Positions 28,594 to 39,988 are shown, counted from the first letter of the stretch. The stretch is 64,000 nt of DNA from Mesorhizobium sp. M2E.F.Ca.ET.219.01.1.1 (GCF_004016445.2 NZ_SADT02000001.1:1221630-1285629); one strand, 5' to 3'. Notes: generated by a model from the sequence alone, not told the origin. Program-made: numbers and translations.

Positions 28594-29997
28594 TTGATTC
28601 CCGCCGCTTCCTTTTCAGGCAAACGCGTTTCGCTCTTCGGGCTTGGCGGCTCCGGAATCGCCACCGCGCATGCGCTGATCGCGGGCGGCGCCGAGGTGCT
28701 GGCCTGGGACGACAATCCTGAAAGCGTCGCCAGGGCAGCGGCCGCGGGCATCGCGACGGGTGATCTGCGCGCAGCCGACTGGCCGCGCTTCGCCGCCTTC
28801 GTGCTGTCGCCAGGGGTGCCGCTGACGCATCCGAAGCCGCATTGGACGGTGGAGCTCGCGCGCGGCGCCGGTGTCGAGGTGATCGGCGATATCGAGCTGT
28901 TCTGCCGCGAGCGCATCAGCGACGCGCCGGCAGCACCCTTCATCGCGATCACCGGCACCAACGGCAAGTCGACGACCACGGCGCTGACGGCGCATATCCT
29001 GCAGTCGGCGGGGCGCGACACGCAGATGGGTGGCAATATCGGCCGCGCCATCATGACGCTCGATCCGCCCGAACCGAAGCGGCACTATGTGGTGGAGTGC
29101 TCGTCCTACCAGATCGATCTCGCGCCCTCGATCAACCCGACCGCCGGCATCCTGCTCAACCTGACGCCCGACCATCTCGACCGGCACGGCACGATGGCGC
29201 ATTACGCCTCGATCAAGGAAAGGCTGGTCGCCGGCTCAGACACCGCGATCGTCGGCGTCGACGATTCCTGGTGCGCCCAGATCGCCGACCGGCTCGAGCG
29301 GGCAGGGCGGCAGGTTATCCGCATTTCCAAGCGCCTGCCGCTGACCGACGGCTATTTCGCCGACGGCACCAATCTGATGGAAGCCGTGCATGGCCGCTAC
29401 AGCCGCGTCGCCTTCCTCGAGGGCATCGGCTCGCTGCGTGGCCAGCACAATGCCCAGAACGCGCTGGCCGCCGTCGCCGCCTGCCTCAAGGTCGGGCTCG
29501 AGCTCGGCGAGATCCAGGCCGGGCTCGAGAGCTTCCCTGGACTGGCGCACCGCATGGAGCAGGTCGGCCGCAAGGACCATGTGCTGTTCGTCAACGATTC
29601 CAAGGCGACCAATGCCGATGCGGCTGCTCCCGCGCTGTCGAGTTTTGCCAACCGCATCTACTGGATCGCCGGCGGCCTGCCCAAGGAAGGCGGCATCGAG
29701 CCGCTGCGCGGCTTCTTCCCGCGCATCGCCAAGGCCTATCTGATCGGCGAGGCGGCGCCCGCCTTTGCGGCGACGCTCGGCGAGGCCGTGCCCTACGAGA
29801 TATCAGGAACACTGGCAGCTGCGGTCGAGCACGCCGCCCGCGACGCCGCGAGCGACGCCGGCGGCGAGGCGGTGGTGCTGCTTTCGCCGGCCTGCGCCAG
29901 TTTCGACCAGTTCAAGAATTTCGAAGTTCGCGGCGAAGCCTTCAGGCAAGCTGCGACTGCTATTGATGGTGTGAAACCCATCGGAGGGCCACGTTGA
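28594..29997 (+). CDS. murD: UDP-MurNAc-L-Ala:D-glutamate ligase
   Basis: A 467-residue Mur ligase adding D-Glu. It has [13 protein letters not shown] in the Rossmann-like first domain, the ATP motif [14 protein letters not shown] at about 117-130, [19 protein letters not shown], and [22 protein letters not shown]. The start is a TTG 9 bases after an AGGA; the nearest ATG (28586) runs into a stop at once. It ends within the ftsW start. Confidence 0.95.
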   Translation: MIPAASFSGKRVSLFGLGGSGIATAHALIAGGAEVLAWDDNPESVARAAAAGIATGDLRAADWPRFAAFVLSPGVPLTHPKPHWTVELARGAGVEVIGDIELFCRERISDAPAAPFIAITGTNGKSTTTALTAHILQSAGRDTQMGGNIGRAIMTLDPPEPKRHYVVECSSYQIDLAPSINPTAGILLNLTPDHLDRHGTMAHYASIKERLVAGSDTAIVGVDDSWCAQIADRLERAGRQVIRISKRLPLTDGYFADGTNLMEAVHGRYSRVAFLEGIGSLRGQHNAQNALAAVAACLKVGLELGEIQAGLESFPGLAHRMEQVGRKDHVLFVNDSKATNADAAAPALSSFANRIYWIAGGLPKEGGIEPLRGFFPRIAKAYLIGEAAPAFAATLGEAVPYEISGTLAAAVEHAARDAASDAGGEAVVLLSPACASFDQFKNFEVRGEAFRQAATAIDGVKPIGGPR

Positions 29998-31148
29998 TGC
30001 AAAGCCGTCTCGACAAAAGTCCTGTCGCCACCTGGTGGTGGACCATCGATCGCTGGTTCCTGGCGGCGTTCCTGTCGCTGATGGGACTGGGCATCGTGTT
30101 GTCCTTCGCCGCCAGCCCGGCGGTGGCCGAACGCATCGGCCTCAGCAGCTTTCACTTCGCCACCAGGCAGATCATCTTCACCATCCCGGCGCTTGTCGTG
30201 ATGCTGGCGGTCTCCTTCCTGCAGGCGCGGCAGATAAGGCGCATGTCGCTGGTGCTGATCTGTGTCATGCTGGTGCTGATGGTGGCGGTGCTCTACGTCG
30301 GCGTCGAGGTGAAGGGCGCGAGGCGCTGGGTGTCGCTCGCCGGCCTGTCCATCCAGCCGTCCGAGTTCCTGAAGCCGGCCTTCGTCATCATCTGCGCGTG
30401 GCTGTTTGCCGAGCATAAGCGCCAGCTCGACATCCCCGGCAATCTGTTCGCCCTCCTGCTTCTGGTCCTTGTGGTTTCTCTTCTGGTGGCTCAGCCCGAT
30501 CTTGGCCAGACCATGCTGGTCACCGGCACCTGGGGCGTTATGTTCTTCATGGCCGGCCTGCCGTGGCTGTGGATCATGGCCCTCGGCGTCACTGGTGCGA
30601 CTGGCCTGTTCGCCGCTTACACGGTGTTCCCGCACGTCGCCTTGCGCATCAACAAGTTCCTGACCGGCGAAGGCGATACGTTTCAGGTCGATATGGGCCG
30701 CGAGGCGCTGATCAACGGCAGCTGGTTCGGCGTTGGGCCGGGTGAGGGAACCGTCAAGCGCATTGTTCCGGATGCTCATACCGACTTCGTGTTCTCGGTC
30801 GCGGGCGAGGAGTTCGGCCTGATCATGTGCTTCTTCATCATGTCGATCTTCGCCTTCATCGTGTTGCGCGGCTTGAGCATCGCGCTCAAGGAGCACGACG
30901 ATTTCACCCGCTACGCGGTGGGCGGTCTGGTCACCATCTTCGGCTTGCAGTCGGCCATCAACATGTGCGTGAACCTGCAGTTGATGCCCGCCAAGGGCAT
31001 GACGCTGCCCTTCATCTCCTATGGCGGCTCCTCGCAGATCGCCATCGCCATCTCGATGGGTATGGTGCTGGCATTGACGCGCAAGCGTCCGGAAAAGCGC
31101 AAGCAGATGGGCTTCGTCCTCGCGCAGCGCGCAATCCCGGCGGAATGA
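29997..31148 (+). CDS. ftsW: SEDS-family septal glycosyltransferase FtsW
   Basis: A polytopic membrane protein of 383 residues with about ten helices. It polymerises lipid II glycan at the septum in partnership with FtsI. Family landmarks are KGARRWVSLAGLSIQPSEFLKP at about 103-124, QPDLGQTMLV, the extracellular loop with GPGEGTVKRIVPDAHTDFVFSVAGEEFG (catalytic-region Asp), and LPFISYGGSS near the C-terminus. The ATG shares a base with the murD stop and follows GGAGGG; a TTG one codon earlier is possible. Confidence 0.96.
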   Translation: MQSRLDKSPVATWWWTIDRWFLAAFLSLMGLGIVLSFAASPAVAERIGLSSFHFATRQIIFTIPALVVMLAVSFLQARQIRRMSLVLICVMLVLMVAVLYVGVEVKGARRWVSLAGLSIQPSEFLKPAFVIICAWLFAEHKRQLDIPGNLFALLLLVLVVSLLVAQPDLGQTMLVTGTWGVMFFMAGLPWLWIMALGVTGATGLFAAYTVFPHVALRINKFLTGEGDTFQVDMGREALINGSWFGVGPGEGTVKRIVPDAHTDFVFSVAGEEFGLIMCFFIMSIFAFIVLRGLSIALKEHDDFTRYAVGGLVTIFGLQSAINMCVNLQLMPAKGMTLPFISYGGSSQIAIAISMGMVLALTRKRPEKRKQMGFVLAQRAIPAE

Positions 31149-31154
31149 GGCGGG

Positions 31155-32279
31155 ATGGCGAAGGGTGTCATCCTGCTTGCAGCCGGCGGAACGGGCGGAC
31201 ACCTGTTTCCGGCCGAGGCGCTCGCGCATGAGCTGATCGAACGCGGCTGGAAGGTGCATCTTGCCACCGACCGGCGCGCCGAGCGCTATTCCGGACAGTT
31301 TCCCGCCGCCGACATCCACGCGATCCCGTCGGCGACGCTGGGCTCGAAAAATCCGGTCGCCGTGATCTCGGCTTTCTGGAAGATCTGGCAGGGCGTGCGC
31401 GAAGCAAGCCGGATCATCGCTCGGATCAAGCCGGAGGCGGTCGTCGGCTTCGGCGGCTATCCGACGCTGCCGCCGCTCTATGCGGCGACACGGCGCAAGG
31501 TGCCGACACTGATCCATGAGCAGAACGCCGTCATGGGCCGCGCCAACAAGGCGCTTGCCGGCCGCGTCGACGCGATTGCCGGCGGCTTCCTGCCGGAAGG
31601 CGCGAGCGCCGACGGCGCAAAGACGGTGACGACCGGCAATCCGGTCAGGCCGCAGGTTCTGGAGGCAGTGAAAACGCCCTATGCAGCGTCGAACGAGGGC
31701 GAACCGTTCCGCTTGCTGGTGTTCGGCGGCAGCCAGGGCGCGCAGTTCTTTTCCGATGCGGTTCCGGCGGCGGTCGCGCTGTTGCCGCAAGACCTGCGCA
31801 AGCGGCTGGCGATCACCCAGCAGGCGCGCGCGGAGGATGTGGCGCGGGTGAAGGAGGCCTATGCCGAACTCGGCGTCGACGTCCAGGTCTCGCCCTTCTT
31901 CACCGACATGGCGGCGCGCATGGCGGCGGCGCATCTGGTGATGTCGCGCTCAGGCGCCTCCACGGTTTCGGAGATCGCTGTCATCGGCCGGCCGGCGCTG
32001 CTGGTGCCTTATCCGCACGCGCTCGACCACGATCAGGCGGCGAATGCAGCGGCCCTTGCCGGCGCCGGCGGCGCCGAGCTTCATCCGCAGTCGACGCTGT
32101 CGGCCGAACGGATTGCGCAGCTGGTCGGCGGGCTGATGCAGGACCCGGATCGGCTGGTGGCCATGGCCGCCGCGGCCCGTTCGGCCGGAAAACCGAACGC
32201 GGCGCGGTTGCTCGCCGATCTAACAGAGGCTATTGCGTCCGGCAAAACGGTTTCGGACTACAGGAGGACGCGCGCATGA
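31155..32279 (+). CDS. murG: UDP-GlcNAc:lipid I N-acetylglucosamine transferase
   Basis: A 374-residue peripheral membrane GT28 enzyme that makes lipid II. It has the N-terminal glycine-rich loop [13 protein letters not shown] at about residues 8-20, [25 protein letters not shown], the G-loop [15 protein letters not shown], and [35 protein letters not shown], which binds UDP-GlcNAc. Its stop overlaps murC by four bases. Confidence 0.97.
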   Translation: MAKGVILLAAGGTGGHLFPAEALAHELIERGWKVHLATDRRAERYSGQFPAADIHAIPSATLGSKNPVAVISAFWKIWQGVREASRIIARIKPEAVVGFGGYPTLPPLYAATRRKVPTLIHEQNAVMGRANKALAGRVDAIAGGFLPEGASADGAKTVTTGNPVRPQVLEAVKTPYAASNEGEPFRLLVFGGSQGAQFFSDAVPAAVALLPQDLRKRLAITQQARAEDVARVKEAYAELGVDVQVSPFFTDMAARMAAAHLVMSRSGASTVSEIAVIGRPALLVPYPHALDHDQAANAAALAGAGGAELHPQSTLSAERIAQLVGGLMQDPDRLVAMAAAARSAGKPNAARLLADLTEAIASGKTVSDYRRTRA

Positions 32280-33682
32280 AGATGCCGCAGACGATCGGCC
32301 TTGTGCATTTCATCGGCATCGGCGGCATCGGCATGAGCGGCATCGCCGAGGTGCTGCACAATCTCGGCTACAAGGTGCAGGGTTCCGACCAGGCTGACGG
32401 GGCCAACGTCCAGCGGCTGCGCGACAAGGGCATCGAATGCTTCGTCGGCCACAAGGCGGAGAATCTCGGCGATGCCGAAGTCGTCGTCGTTTCGACCGCG
32501 ATCAAGAAATCCAACCCCGAGCTGAAGGCCGCGCGGGAGAAGCTTTTGCCGATCGTGCGCCGGGCCGAGATGCTGGCCGAGCTGATGCGCTTTCGCCAGG
32601 CGGTCGCCATCGGCGGCACGCACGGCAAGACGACGACCACCTCGATGGTGGCAACGCTGCTCGAGGCCGGCGGGCTCGATCCGACCGTCATCAATGGCGG
32701 CATCATCAACGCCTATGGCACCAACGCGCGCATGGGCGATGGGGAGTGGATGGTGGTCGAAGCGGACGAAAGCGACGGCACCTTCCTGAAGCTGCCGGCC
32801 GACATTGCCGTCGTCACCAATATCGATCCCGAGCATCTCGACCATTATGGCAGCTTCGACAAGGTGCGCGAGGCCTTCCGCCAATTCGTCGAGAACGTGC
32901 CGTTTTACGGCTTCGGCGTGATGTGCACCGACCATCCGGAAGTGCAGGCGCTGGTCGGTCGCATCGAGGACCGGCGCGTCATCACCTATGGCGAGAACGC
33001 GCAGGCCGACGTGCGCTTCACCAACCATCGCATGCTGGGCGCGACCTCGGAATTCGACGTGGTGATCCGCGACCGCAAGGGGCGCGGCACCGCGACGATA
33101 ACCGGCCTGCGCCTGCCCATGCCGGGCAAGCATAACGTCTCCAACGCGACGGCGGCGATCGCGGTCGCGCACGAACTCGGCCTGTCGGATGACGCGATCA
33201 AGAAGGGTCTGTCGTCCTTCGCCGGCGTCAAGCGGCGCTTCACGCACACCGGCTCGTGGAACGGTGTCGAGGTGTTCGACGATTACGGCCACCACCCGGT
33301 GGAGATCGCGGCGGTGCTGAAGGCCGCGCGCAGCGCCACCAACGGGCGCGTGATTGCCATCGCGCAACCGCATCGCTTCACCCGGCTGCACGATCTATTC
33401 AACGAATTCTCCGTCTGCTTCAACGACGCGGATACGGTGATGGTGGCGCCGGTCTATGCGGCCGGCGAGGAGCCTATCGACGGCGTGACCTCCGATGCGC
33501 TGGTTGCGCGCATCCGTTCCGGCGGCCATCGCGACGCGCGCTATATCGATGGCCCGGCGGCGATCGCGCCAGCCATTCGCGAGCTTGCCAAGCCCGGCGA
33601 CTTCGTTGTCTTCCTCGGCGCCGGCAACATAACGCAATGGGCCTATGCGCTGCCCAAGGAACTTGGCGGGACGCCCTCATGA
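32276..33682 (+). CDS. murC: UDP-MurNAc:L-alanine ligase
   Basis: A 468-residue Mur ligase that adds L-Ala to UDP-MurNAc, the first step of stem-peptide assembly. [17 protein letters not shown] is the N-terminal nucleotide fold and [14 protein letters not shown] the ATP loop; [20 protein letters not shown] and [10 protein letters not shown] are further signatures. It lies between murG and murB with four-base overlaps on both sides. Confidence 0.97.
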   Translation: MKMPQTIGLVHFIGIGGIGMSGIAEVLHNLGYKVQGSDQADGANVQRLRDKGIECFVGHKAENLGDAEVVVVSTAIKKSNPELKAAREKLLPIVRRAEMLAELMRFRQAVAIGGTHGKTTTTSMVATLLEAGGLDPTVINGGIINAYGTNARMGDGEWMVVEADESDGTFLKLPADIAVVTNIDPEHLDHYGSFDKVREAFRQFVENVPFYGFGVMCTDHPEVQALVGRIEDRRVITYGENAQADVRFTNHRMLGATSEFDVVIRDRKGRGTATITGLRLPMPGKHNVSNATAAIAVAHELGLSDDAIKKGLSSFAGVKRRFTHTGSWNGVEVFDDYGHHPVEIAAVLKAARSATNGRVIAIAQPHRFTRLHDLFNEFSVCFNDADTVMVAPVYAAGEEPIDGVTSDALVARIRSGGHRDARYIDGPAAIAPAIRELAKPGDFVVFLGAGNITQWAYALPKELGGTPS

Positions 33683-34644
33683 TGCGCGGCCAGGATCTCA
33701 TCAACAAGCTCGGCGACAAGCTTTCGGGCCTGCGCGGCCGCATCACGCCGAACGCCGAAATGGACAAGATCACCTGGTTCCGGGCCGGCGGCCTGGCGGA
33801 GGCGCTGTTCCAGCCGGCCGACGAGGAAGACCTCGCCGCCTTCCTGCGCGCGGTGCCGGAAGAGGTGCCGGTCATGGTGGTCGGTGTCGGCTCGAACCTC
33901 CTGGTGCGCGACGGCGGCATTCCGGGTTTCGTCGTCAGGCTCTCGGCCAAGGGTTTTGGTGAGGCCGAGGCCACCGGACCGACGACGATCAAAGTGGGCG
34001 CTGCTACACCCGACAAGCGCCTCGCAGCGGTGGCCTATGAGGCCGGGATCGGCGGCTTCCATTTCTACCACGGCATCCCCGGCGCCATCGGCGGCGCGCT
34101 GCGGATGAATGCCGGCGCCAACGGCGTCGAGACCCGGGAGCGCGTCGTCGAGGTGACGGCGCTGGACCGCAAGGGCAATCTCCACACGCTCAGCAATGCC
34201 GATATGGGTTATGCCTACCGCCACTCGTCCGCGCCTGGAGGGTTGATCTTCACCTCAGCCGTCTTCGAAGGCTTTCCGGAGGACAAGGCAGCGATCAAGG
34301 CGGCAATGGATGCCGTGCAGAACCATCGCGAGACGGTGCAGCCGATCCGCGAGAAAACCGGCGGCTCGACCTTCAAGAATCCGGAAGGCACCTCGGCCTG
34401 GAAGGAGATCGACAAGGCCGGCTGCCGCGGGCTGATGATTGGCGGCGCGCAGATGTCGCCGATGCATTGCAATTTCATGATCAACACCGGCACGGCGACC
34501 GGCTATGACCTCGAATATCTTGGCGAGACGGTGCGCGCGCGCGTGCTCGAGAATTCCGGCATCCGGCTGCACTGGGAGATCAAGCGTCTCGGCAATTTCC
34601 GGCCCGGACATGAGGTGCAGGAGTTCCTCGGGCAGCTTCTTTGA
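33679..34644 (+). CDS. murB: UDP-N-acetylenolpyruvoylglucosamine reductase
   Basis: A 321-residue FAD enzyme reducing UDP-GlcNAc-enolpyruvate to UDP-MurNAc with NADPH. It has [36 protein letters not shown] (FAD binding), [22 protein letters not shown] and GSTFKNPEG, and it is of the shorter MurB type common in alphaproteobacteria. The start overlaps the murC stop. Its own TGA is the first part of a long inverted repeat (34642-34785). Confidence 0.96.
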   Translation: MMRGQDLINKLGDKLSGLRGRITPNAEMDKITWFRAGGLAEALFQPADEEDLAAFLRAVPEEVPVMVVGVGSNLLVRDGGIPGFVVRLSAKGFGEAEATGPTTIKVGAATPDKRLAAVAYEAGIGGFHFYHGIPGAIGGALRMNAGANGVETRERVVEVTALDRKGNLHTLSNADMGYAYRHSSAPGGLIFTSAVFEGFPEDKAAIKAAMDAVQNHRETVQPIREKTGGSTFKNPEGTSAWKEIDKAGCRGLMIGGAQMSPMHCNFMINTGTATGYDLEYLGETVRARVLENSGIRLHWEIKRLGNFRPGHEVQEFLGQLL

Positions 34645-34785
34645 GGTGCGTTGATATTCAGGTGAGGCCGGCCTGCAAACGGCGGCTTCCTGCGCTTCCG
34701 GTGCTCACTTACTTTAGTACGCTCCGCTCCGGTTCTCGGATGCCACCGTTTCGACTCGGCCTGACCTGAATCTCAACACACCTCA
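34642..34785. repeat. long imperfect inverted-repeat element, copy 1
   Basis: About 144 bases with outer arms TGAGGTGCGTTGATATTCAG and, at the far end, the near-complement ending CTGAATCTCAACACACCTCA. The interior holds CTTCCGGTGCTCAC...GTACGCTCCGCTCCGG. A second copy (44067-44204) is nearly the same along its whole length. Both lie immediately after plus-strand genes (murB and recN), so a role in 3'-end formation or mRNA stability is likely. It is REP/RIME-like, with no coding potential. Confidence 0.85.
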
Positions 34786-34798
34786 GCGGCCTCGTTAA

Positions 34799-34817
34799 GT
34801 TCAAGTAACACTTGAAC
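34799..34817. promoter_or_regulatory. 19-bp palindrome in the murB-ddl gap
   Basis: GTTCAAGTaacACTTGAAC is a perfect 8+8 dyad with a 3-base centre, 280 bases upstream of ddl, and reads like a dimeric-regulator operator. TTAAGTTCAAGTAAC overlaps it and is loosely like a CtrA site. The rest of the gap (34818-35096) is less GC-rich than its surroundings, has no good coding frame, and probably contains the promoter for ddl-ftsQAZ. Confidence 0.45.
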
Positions 34818-35096
34818 ATCCGCGCCTTGCGGCGGCGTCAACCGTTGCTGCGAAGACTCAACAACACACTTTTCTCGACTGTTTTCGCGGAAAGTGAATC
34901 TCTCGGAATCATAGGCACTTGCCAGCGAATCAACTCTCTGATTCTCTGCCCTGAAGCGTTTCCTGATTTGAGTCGTTCGACGCGTTCAGCCGCGTTTTCC
35001 GTCTGGGGGGCAACCTGCCGGAAGACTCGGACTCAATGCGTAGGGATGCGGTGCGGGAATATCGGTTGCAGGCCCGGCGTGAGAGGGGTGACGGGA

Positions 35097-36023
35097 ATGA
35101 AGAAGAAGCATGTGGCTGTTCTCCTGGGGGGATTTTCCTCGGAACGGCCCGTGTCTCTGTCCTCGGGGAAGGCGTGTGCGGATGCGCTCGAGACTGAAGG
35201 CTATCAGGTCACCCGCGTCGACGTTTCGCGCGATGTCGGGTCTGTGCTTGCCGAGCTCAAACCTGACGTTGCCTTCAATGCGCTGCACGGTCCGTTCGGC
35301 GAGGATGGCACCATCCAGGGAATTCTCGAATATCTCGCAATTCCCTACACCCATTCGGGCGTGCTCGCTTCGGCGCTGGCCATGAACAAGGAGCAGGCCA
35401 AGAAGATTGCCAAGGCTTCCGGCATTCCGGTCGCGGAGTCAAAGGTGGTCAACCGCTTCGCTGTTCAGAATAAGCATCCGATGAAGCCGCCTTATGTGGT
35501 CAAGCCGGTCAATGAGGGGTCGAGCTTCGGCGTCGTGATCGTGCATGAAGGGCAGTCGCATCCGCCGCAGGTGATCGGCTCAACCGAGTGGCAATATGGC
35601 GAGACCGTGATGGTCGAGCGCTACATCCATGGGCGCGAATTGACCTGCGCGGTGATGGGCGATGTGGCGCTCGGCGTCTGCGAGATCATTCCGACCGGGC
35701 ATTCCTTCTACGACTACGATTCAAAATACGTGCCCGGCGGATCAAAACACGAAATCCCTGCTAAAATTTCACCGAATATTTACCAAAAAATACAGACACT
35801 GGCCCTCAAGGCTCATCTTGCCATTGGTTGCCGGGGCGTCTCCCGATCGGACTTCCGTTACGACGACCGTCACTCCGAAAACGGCGAGGTTGTCTGGCTC
35901 GAGGTCAACACTCAGCCGGGCATGACGCCGACGTCTCTGGTGCCCGAAATCGCCGCGCAAGCGGGACACTCGTTCGGCGATTTGTTGAGTTGGATGGTGG
36001 AGGACGCTTCGTGTCTGCGTTGA
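35097..36023 (+). CDS. ddl: D-alanine:D-alanine ligase
   Basis: A 308-residue ATP-grasp enzyme making D-Ala-D-Ala for MurF. It has [19 protein letters not shown] at the N-terminus, [50 protein letters not shown] (ATP grasp), and a C-terminal [19 protein letters not shown] with the Mg ligands. The ATG follows GAGAGGGGTGACGGGA. A stretch at about 35720-35795 uses AT-rich, rare codons (TCA, AAA, ATT, ATA) unlike the rest of the gene. Confidence 0.95.
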   Translation: MKKKHVAVLLGGFSSERPVSLSSGKACADALETEGYQVTRVDVSRDVGSVLAELKPDVAFNALHGPFGEDGTIQGILEYLAIPYTHSGVLASALAMNKEQAKKIAKASGIPVAESKVVNRFAVQNKHPMKPPYVVKPVNEGSSFGVVIVHEGQSHPPQVIGSTEWQYGETVMVERYIHGRELTCAVMGDVALGVCEIIPTGHSFYDYDSKYVPGGSKHEIPAKISPNIYQKIQTLALKAHLAIGCRGVSRSDFRYDDRHSENGEVVWLEVNTQPGMTPTSLVPEIAAQAGHSFGDLLSWMVEDASCLR

Positions 36024-36955
36024 GGTGGGGACAGGGTAATGGCGGCAACGCGGCTGGTCCCGCGCTGTTCGGCGTGCCGCTGTCGTTCGACCGTTTCGTC
36101 TTGCCGCGTCAGCTTCGCCGGCCGGTGCGTGTGCTGGCGCGCCTGTGCGGCGGCGAGTACGAGGCGCCGCGCTTTTCGGCGGCAATCCTTTCCGCCGCGC
36201 TCATCGCGTCGAGCAGCGCCTATGGCGCTTTTCTTGGCGGCTACTCCGACAGCGTGGTGCAGGGCATCACGGCCCGCACCGGCTTTGCCGTCGACCAGAT
36301 CAAGGTGGTCGGCAACCGTCAGACGTCCGAAATTGACGTGCTCGACCGGCTCGGCCTCGACGGCTGGACGTCACTGATCGGCTTCGATGCCGAGGCCGCG
36401 CGCGAGCGCATCGCGACCTTGCCCTGGGTCGAGGGCGCGGCGGTGCGCAAGATCTACCCTCATACGCTGGAAGTGCGCATCGAGGAGCGCGAGCCCTTCG
36501 CGCTTTGGCAGCAGGGCGCTTCGGTCTCGGTCATCGAAAAGTCGGGCGAAGTGATCGCGCCGTTCTCGGGCGGCAAGCAGGCACAGCTGCCGCTGATCAT
36601 CGGCACCGGCGCGCCGGCGATGGCGCCGGCCTTCCTCGCCAAGATCGAGCGCTATCCCGAGCTCTCGGCGCGGGTCAAAGGCTACATCCGGGTCGGCGAA
36701 CGGCGCTGGGATCTGAGGCTCGAGAACGGCATCACGATCAAGCTGCCGGAAGACGACGAGGACCAGGCAATCGCCGAGCTCGTCAAGATCGATCATGACA
36801 ACGGACTTTTGACGCGCGACATCGCTGCTGTCGACATGCGGCTCCCCGACCGGCTGGTCGTGGAGCTTTCGCCGGAAGCCGCGACGCAGCGCGAGGCCGC
36901 GCTCAGCGACAAGCCGAAGAACCTGGCCAAGCGCAAGGCGGGGACGAAGATATGA
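36011..36955 (+). CDS. ftsQ: cell division protein FtsQ
   Basis: A bitopic divisome protein of 314 residues. It has a cytoplasmic N-terminus, a transmembrane helix around residues 57-78 ([22 protein letters not shown]), a POTRA domain ([25 protein letters not shown]) and the FtsQ domain ([31 protein letters not shown]). The start is GTG at 36011, 5 bases after GGAGGA, overlapping the end of ddl by 13 bases; any later start would lose the N-terminal tail. It links FtsL/FtsB to the septal synthases. Confidence 0.93.
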   Translation: MSALRWGQGNGGNAAGPALFGVPLSFDRFVLPRQLRRPVRVLARLCGGEYEAPRFSAAILSAALIASSSAYGAFLGGYSDSVVQGITARTGFAVDQIKVVGNRQTSEIDVLDRLGLDGWTSLIGFDAEAARERIATLPWVEGAAVRKIYPHTLEVRIEEREPFALWQQGASVSVIEKSGEVIAPFSGGKQAQLPLIIGTGAPAMAPAFLAKIERYPELSARVKGYIRVGERRWDLRLENGITIKLPEDDEDQAIAELVKIDHDNGLLTRDIAAVDMRLPDRLVVELSPEAATQREAALSDKPKNLAKRKAGTKI

Positions 36956-38259
36956 GTTGGCTTGGCGGCGGTGGTGATCAATCTTCGCGCCGGTCGGGCA
37001 CGCTCACGGTGCTCGATGTCGGCTCCAGCAAGGTTTGCTGCGTGGTGGCGAAGCTTAAGCCGAACGAAGACGGTAAGCTGCTGCGCGGACGTTCCCACCG
37101 CATCCAGGTGATCGGCATCGGCCACCAGAAATCGCAGGGCGTGAAGTCCGGCGTCGTGGTGGATCTTGATCGCGCCGAGCATGCCATCCGGCTTGCCGTC
37201 GACGCGGCCGAGCGTATGGCCGGGCTCACGGTCGATTCCCTCATCGTCAACATGACGGCGGGCCGCCTGAAGAGCGAAGCCTTTTCGGCGACCATCAATC
37301 TCGGTGGTCATCAGGTCGAGGAAGTCGATATCAAGCGCGTGCTCGCCGCCGGCGCCAAGCAGGCGCTCAGGGCCGAGCGCGAGGTGATCCATTCGCTGCC
37401 CGTCGGCTTCTCGCTCGACGGCGAGCGCGGCATGCGCGACCCGCGCGGCATGGTGGGCGATGCGCTCGGCGTCGACATGCATGTGCTGACGGGCGACGCG
37501 GCGCCGATGCGCAATCTCGAGCTTTGCATCAACCGCTCGCATCTGTCGGTCGAGCGCATGGTGGCGACGCCTTATGCCAGCGGGCTTGCCTCGCTGGTCG
37601 ACGACGAACTCGAAATGGGCGCCGCCTGCATCGACATGGGCGGCGGCACGACGACCATCTCGGTCTTCTCGGAAGGCAAGTTCATCCATGGCGACGCCAT
37701 TGCCATCGGCGGCAACCATGTGACGCTCGACATGGCCAAGGGGCTGTCGACTTCGCTCGATGCCGCGGAGCGGCTGAAGGTGATGCATGGCTCGGCGCTG
37801 CCTGGGAGCGCCGACGACCGCGACCTCGTCTCGATCCAGCCGATCGGCGAGGAAGGCGACGTGCCGTCGCAGATACCGCGCTCGGTGATGACGCGCATCA
37901 TCCGTGCGCGCATCGACGAGACGCTCGAGCTTTTGCGCGACCGGCTGAACAAGTCCGGCTACGGCAATGCCGTCGGCAAGCGCGTCGTGCTCACCGGGGG
38001 CGCCAGCCAGCTCGCCGGCCTGCCGGAAGCGGCGCGCCGCATTCTCGGGCGCAATGTGCGCATCGGCCGTCCGCTCGGCGTGGCGGGCCTGCCGGAGGCG
38101 GCCAAGGGACCGGCGTTCTCGACCCCGGTCGGATTGATGATCTATCCGCAGATGGCGAGCTTCGAGAGCCATTCGGCGAAAGGACTTTCCGGTTTCAGGA
38201 TGACCGGAACGGGCGGAAGACTGCATCGCATGAGTCAGTGGTTGAGAGACAGTTTTTAA
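36952..38259 (+). CDS. ftsA: cell division actin-like ATPase FtsA
   Basis: A 435-residue actin-fold protein that tethers FtsZ to the membrane. It has VLDVGSSKVCCVVAKL near the start (phosphate 1), ACIDMGGGTTTISVFSEGKF (phosphate 2), VVLTGGASQLAGLPEAA (adenosine motif), and a C-terminal amphipathic helix (GRLHRMSQWLRDSF) that should insert in the membrane. It overlaps ftsQ by four bases and lies 67 bases upstream of ftsZ. Confidence 0.97.
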   Translation: MSWLGGGGDQSSRRSGTLTVLDVGSSKVCCVVAKLKPNEDGKLLRGRSHRIQVIGIGHQKSQGVKSGVVVDLDRAEHAIRLAVDAAERMAGLTVDSLIVNMTAGRLKSEAFSATINLGGHQVEEVDIKRVLAAGAKQALRAEREVIHSLPVGFSLDGERGMRDPRGMVGDALGVDMHVLTGDAAPMRNLELCINRSHLSVERMVATPYASGLASLVDDELEMGAACIDMGGGTTTISVFSEGKFIHGDAIAIGGNHVTLDMAKGLSTSLDAAERLKVMHGSALPGSADDRDLVSIQPIGEEGDVPSQIPRSVMTRIIRARIDETLELLRDRLNKSGYGNAVGKRVVLTGGASQLAGLPEAARRILGRNVRIGRPLGVAGLPEAAKGPAFSTPVGLMIYPQMASFESHSAKGLSGFRMTGTGGRLHRMSQWLRDSF

Positions 38260-38326
38260 TTTGACGGGGACAGCCCCATAGGCGGCCGCAGCGGCGAAGC
38301 GGCGGGAAAGGCAAAGGACGGAGACA

Positions 38327-39988
38327 ATGACCATCAATCTGCAAAAGCCGGACATCACCGAGCTTAAGCCACGCATCACCGTCTTCGGTGTCGGCGGCGG
38401 CGGCGGCAATGCGGTCAACAACATGATCACAGCCGGGCTGCGCGGCGTCGAGTTCGTGGTGGCCAATACGGACGCCCAGGCGCTGACCATGTCGAAGGCC
38501 GAGCGGCTGATCCAGCTCGGCGCGCATGTCACCGAAGGCCTCGGCGCCGGCTCTCAGCCGGAAGTCGGCCGCGCGGCGGCGGAAGAGTGCATCGACGAGA
38601 TCATCGATCATCTGTCCAACACCCATATGTGCTTCGTCACCGCCGGCATGGGTGGCGGCACCGGCACGGGCGCCGCTCCGGTCGTTGCCCGCGCGGCGCG
38701 CGAGAAGGGCATCCTCACCGTCGGCGTCGTCACCAAGCCGTTCCACTTCGAGGGCCAGCGCCGCATGAAGACGGCCGACATGGGCATCGAGGAACTGCAG
38801 AAATGCGTCGACACTCTGATCGTCATCCCCAACCAGAATCTGTTCCGGCTGGCCAATGACAAGACCACCTTCGCCGATGCCTTCGCCATGGCCGACCAGG
38901 TGCTCTATTCGGGCGTTGCCTGCATCACCGACCTGATGGTCAAGGAAGGCCTGATCAATCTCGACTTCGCCGACGTGCGCTCGGTTATGCGCGAGATGGG
39001 CAAGGCGATGATGGGCACCGGCGAGGCTTCGGGCGAGGGCCGCGCAATGGCCGCCGCGGAAGCCGCGATCGCCAACCCGCTGCTCGACGAGACCTCGATG
39101 AAGGGCGCCAAGGGCCTGCTGATCTCGATCACCGGCGGCCGCGACCTCACGCTGTTCGAGGTGGACGAGGCCGCGACCCGCATCCGCGAGGAGGTCGACC
39201 AGGACGCCAACATCATCCTGGGCGCCACCTTCGACGAGGAACTGGAGGGCGTGATCCGCGTGTCGGTTGTCGCCACCGGCATCGACAAGTCGGCCGCCGA
39301 AATCGCCGCGGCGCCGATCTCGATCCGCGCGCCGCAGAAGCCGGCCGCCCGCCCGGCGGCGGCTCCGGTCGCTGAAATTCGCCCCGCTCCGGTTCAGCCG
39401 CAGGCCTACGAGTCGCGCGCGGTCGACCCGGTCGCCGAGGCGATCCAGCTTGCCGAGGCAAACGCAGCCGCCATGGCGCAGCCGCGCCCTGCGCCGGTCG
39501 ACGACTTCCGGCCGCAGAGCAAGATCTTCCAGGCTCCCCCGGCCCAGCCGCAACCGCAGCCGGTGATGCAGCCCCAGGTCATGCAGCAGCCCGCGCCGCA
39601 GCGCGAGATGCCGCAGCCGGTGGCCACCGCTCCGCAGCGCATGCCACGCGTGGAGGATTTCCCGCCGGTGGTGAGGGCTGAGGTCGAAGCCAAGACCCGC
39701 CCGGCGGACCATGAGAACAGCGGTCCGATGGGGCTGATCAAGCGGCTGACCAACGGCCTGACCCGCCGCGAGGAAGAGCCGGCCCGGCTCCAGCCGGCGC
39801 AGCCGCGCGAACCGAAGCTGCGCCAGGCAGCGCCCGAGATGCGCCGCCTTGCCAGCCAGGACCCGCAGCTCTACGCGCCGCGCCGTGGCCAACTCGACGA
39901 CCAGGGCCGGCTGACGCCGCAGGCCCGCACGGTCCAGGAAGACGACCAGCTGGAAATCCCAGCCTTCCTGCGCCGTCAGGCCAACTGA
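38327..39988 (+). CDS. ftsZ: cell division tubulin homologue FtsZ
   Basis: A 553-residue GTPase that forms the Z ring. The tubulin signature [11 protein letters not shown] lies at about 108-118, with NTDAQAL and the synergy-loop region [11 protein letters not shown] present. After the core (about 320 residues) comes a long Pro/Gln/Ala-rich linker, then the conserved C-terminal peptide [15 protein letters not shown] that binds FtsA. The long linker is usual in rhizobia. GGACGGAGACA precedes the ATG. A strong terminator hairpin lies about 65 bases downstream. Confidence 0.97.
   Translation: MTINLQKPDITELKPRITVFGVGGGGGNAVNNMITAGLRGVEFVVANTDAQALTMSKAERLIQLGAHVTEGLGAGSQPEVGRAAAEECIDEIIDHLSNTHMCFVTAGMGGGTGTGAAPVVARAAREKGILTVGVVTKPFHFEGQRRMKTADMGIEELQKCVDTLIVIPNQNLFRLANDKTTFADAFAMADQVLYSGVACITDLMVKEGLINLDFADVRSVMREMGKAMMGTGEASGEGRAMAAAEAAIANPLLDETSMKGAKGLLISITGGRDLTLFEVDEAATRIREEVDQDANIILGATFDEELEGVIRVSVVATGIDKSAAEIAAAPISIRAPQKPAARPAAAPVAEIRPAPVQPQAYESRAVDPVAEAIQLAEANAAAMAQPRPAPVDDFRPQSKIFQAPPAQPQPQPVMQPQVMQQPAPQREMPQPVATAPQRMPRVEDFPPVVRAEVEAKTRPADHENSGPMGLIKRLTNGLTRREEEPARLQPAQPREPKLRQAAPEMRRLASQDPQLYAPRRGQLDDQGRLTPQARTVQEDDQLEIPAFLRRQAN

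Noticed and set aside
29793..31934. 713-codon minus-strand frame across ftsW and murG
   Set aside because: Composition (His, Arg, Asp, Gln rich) and lack of motifs mark it as an antisense artefact of codon bias.
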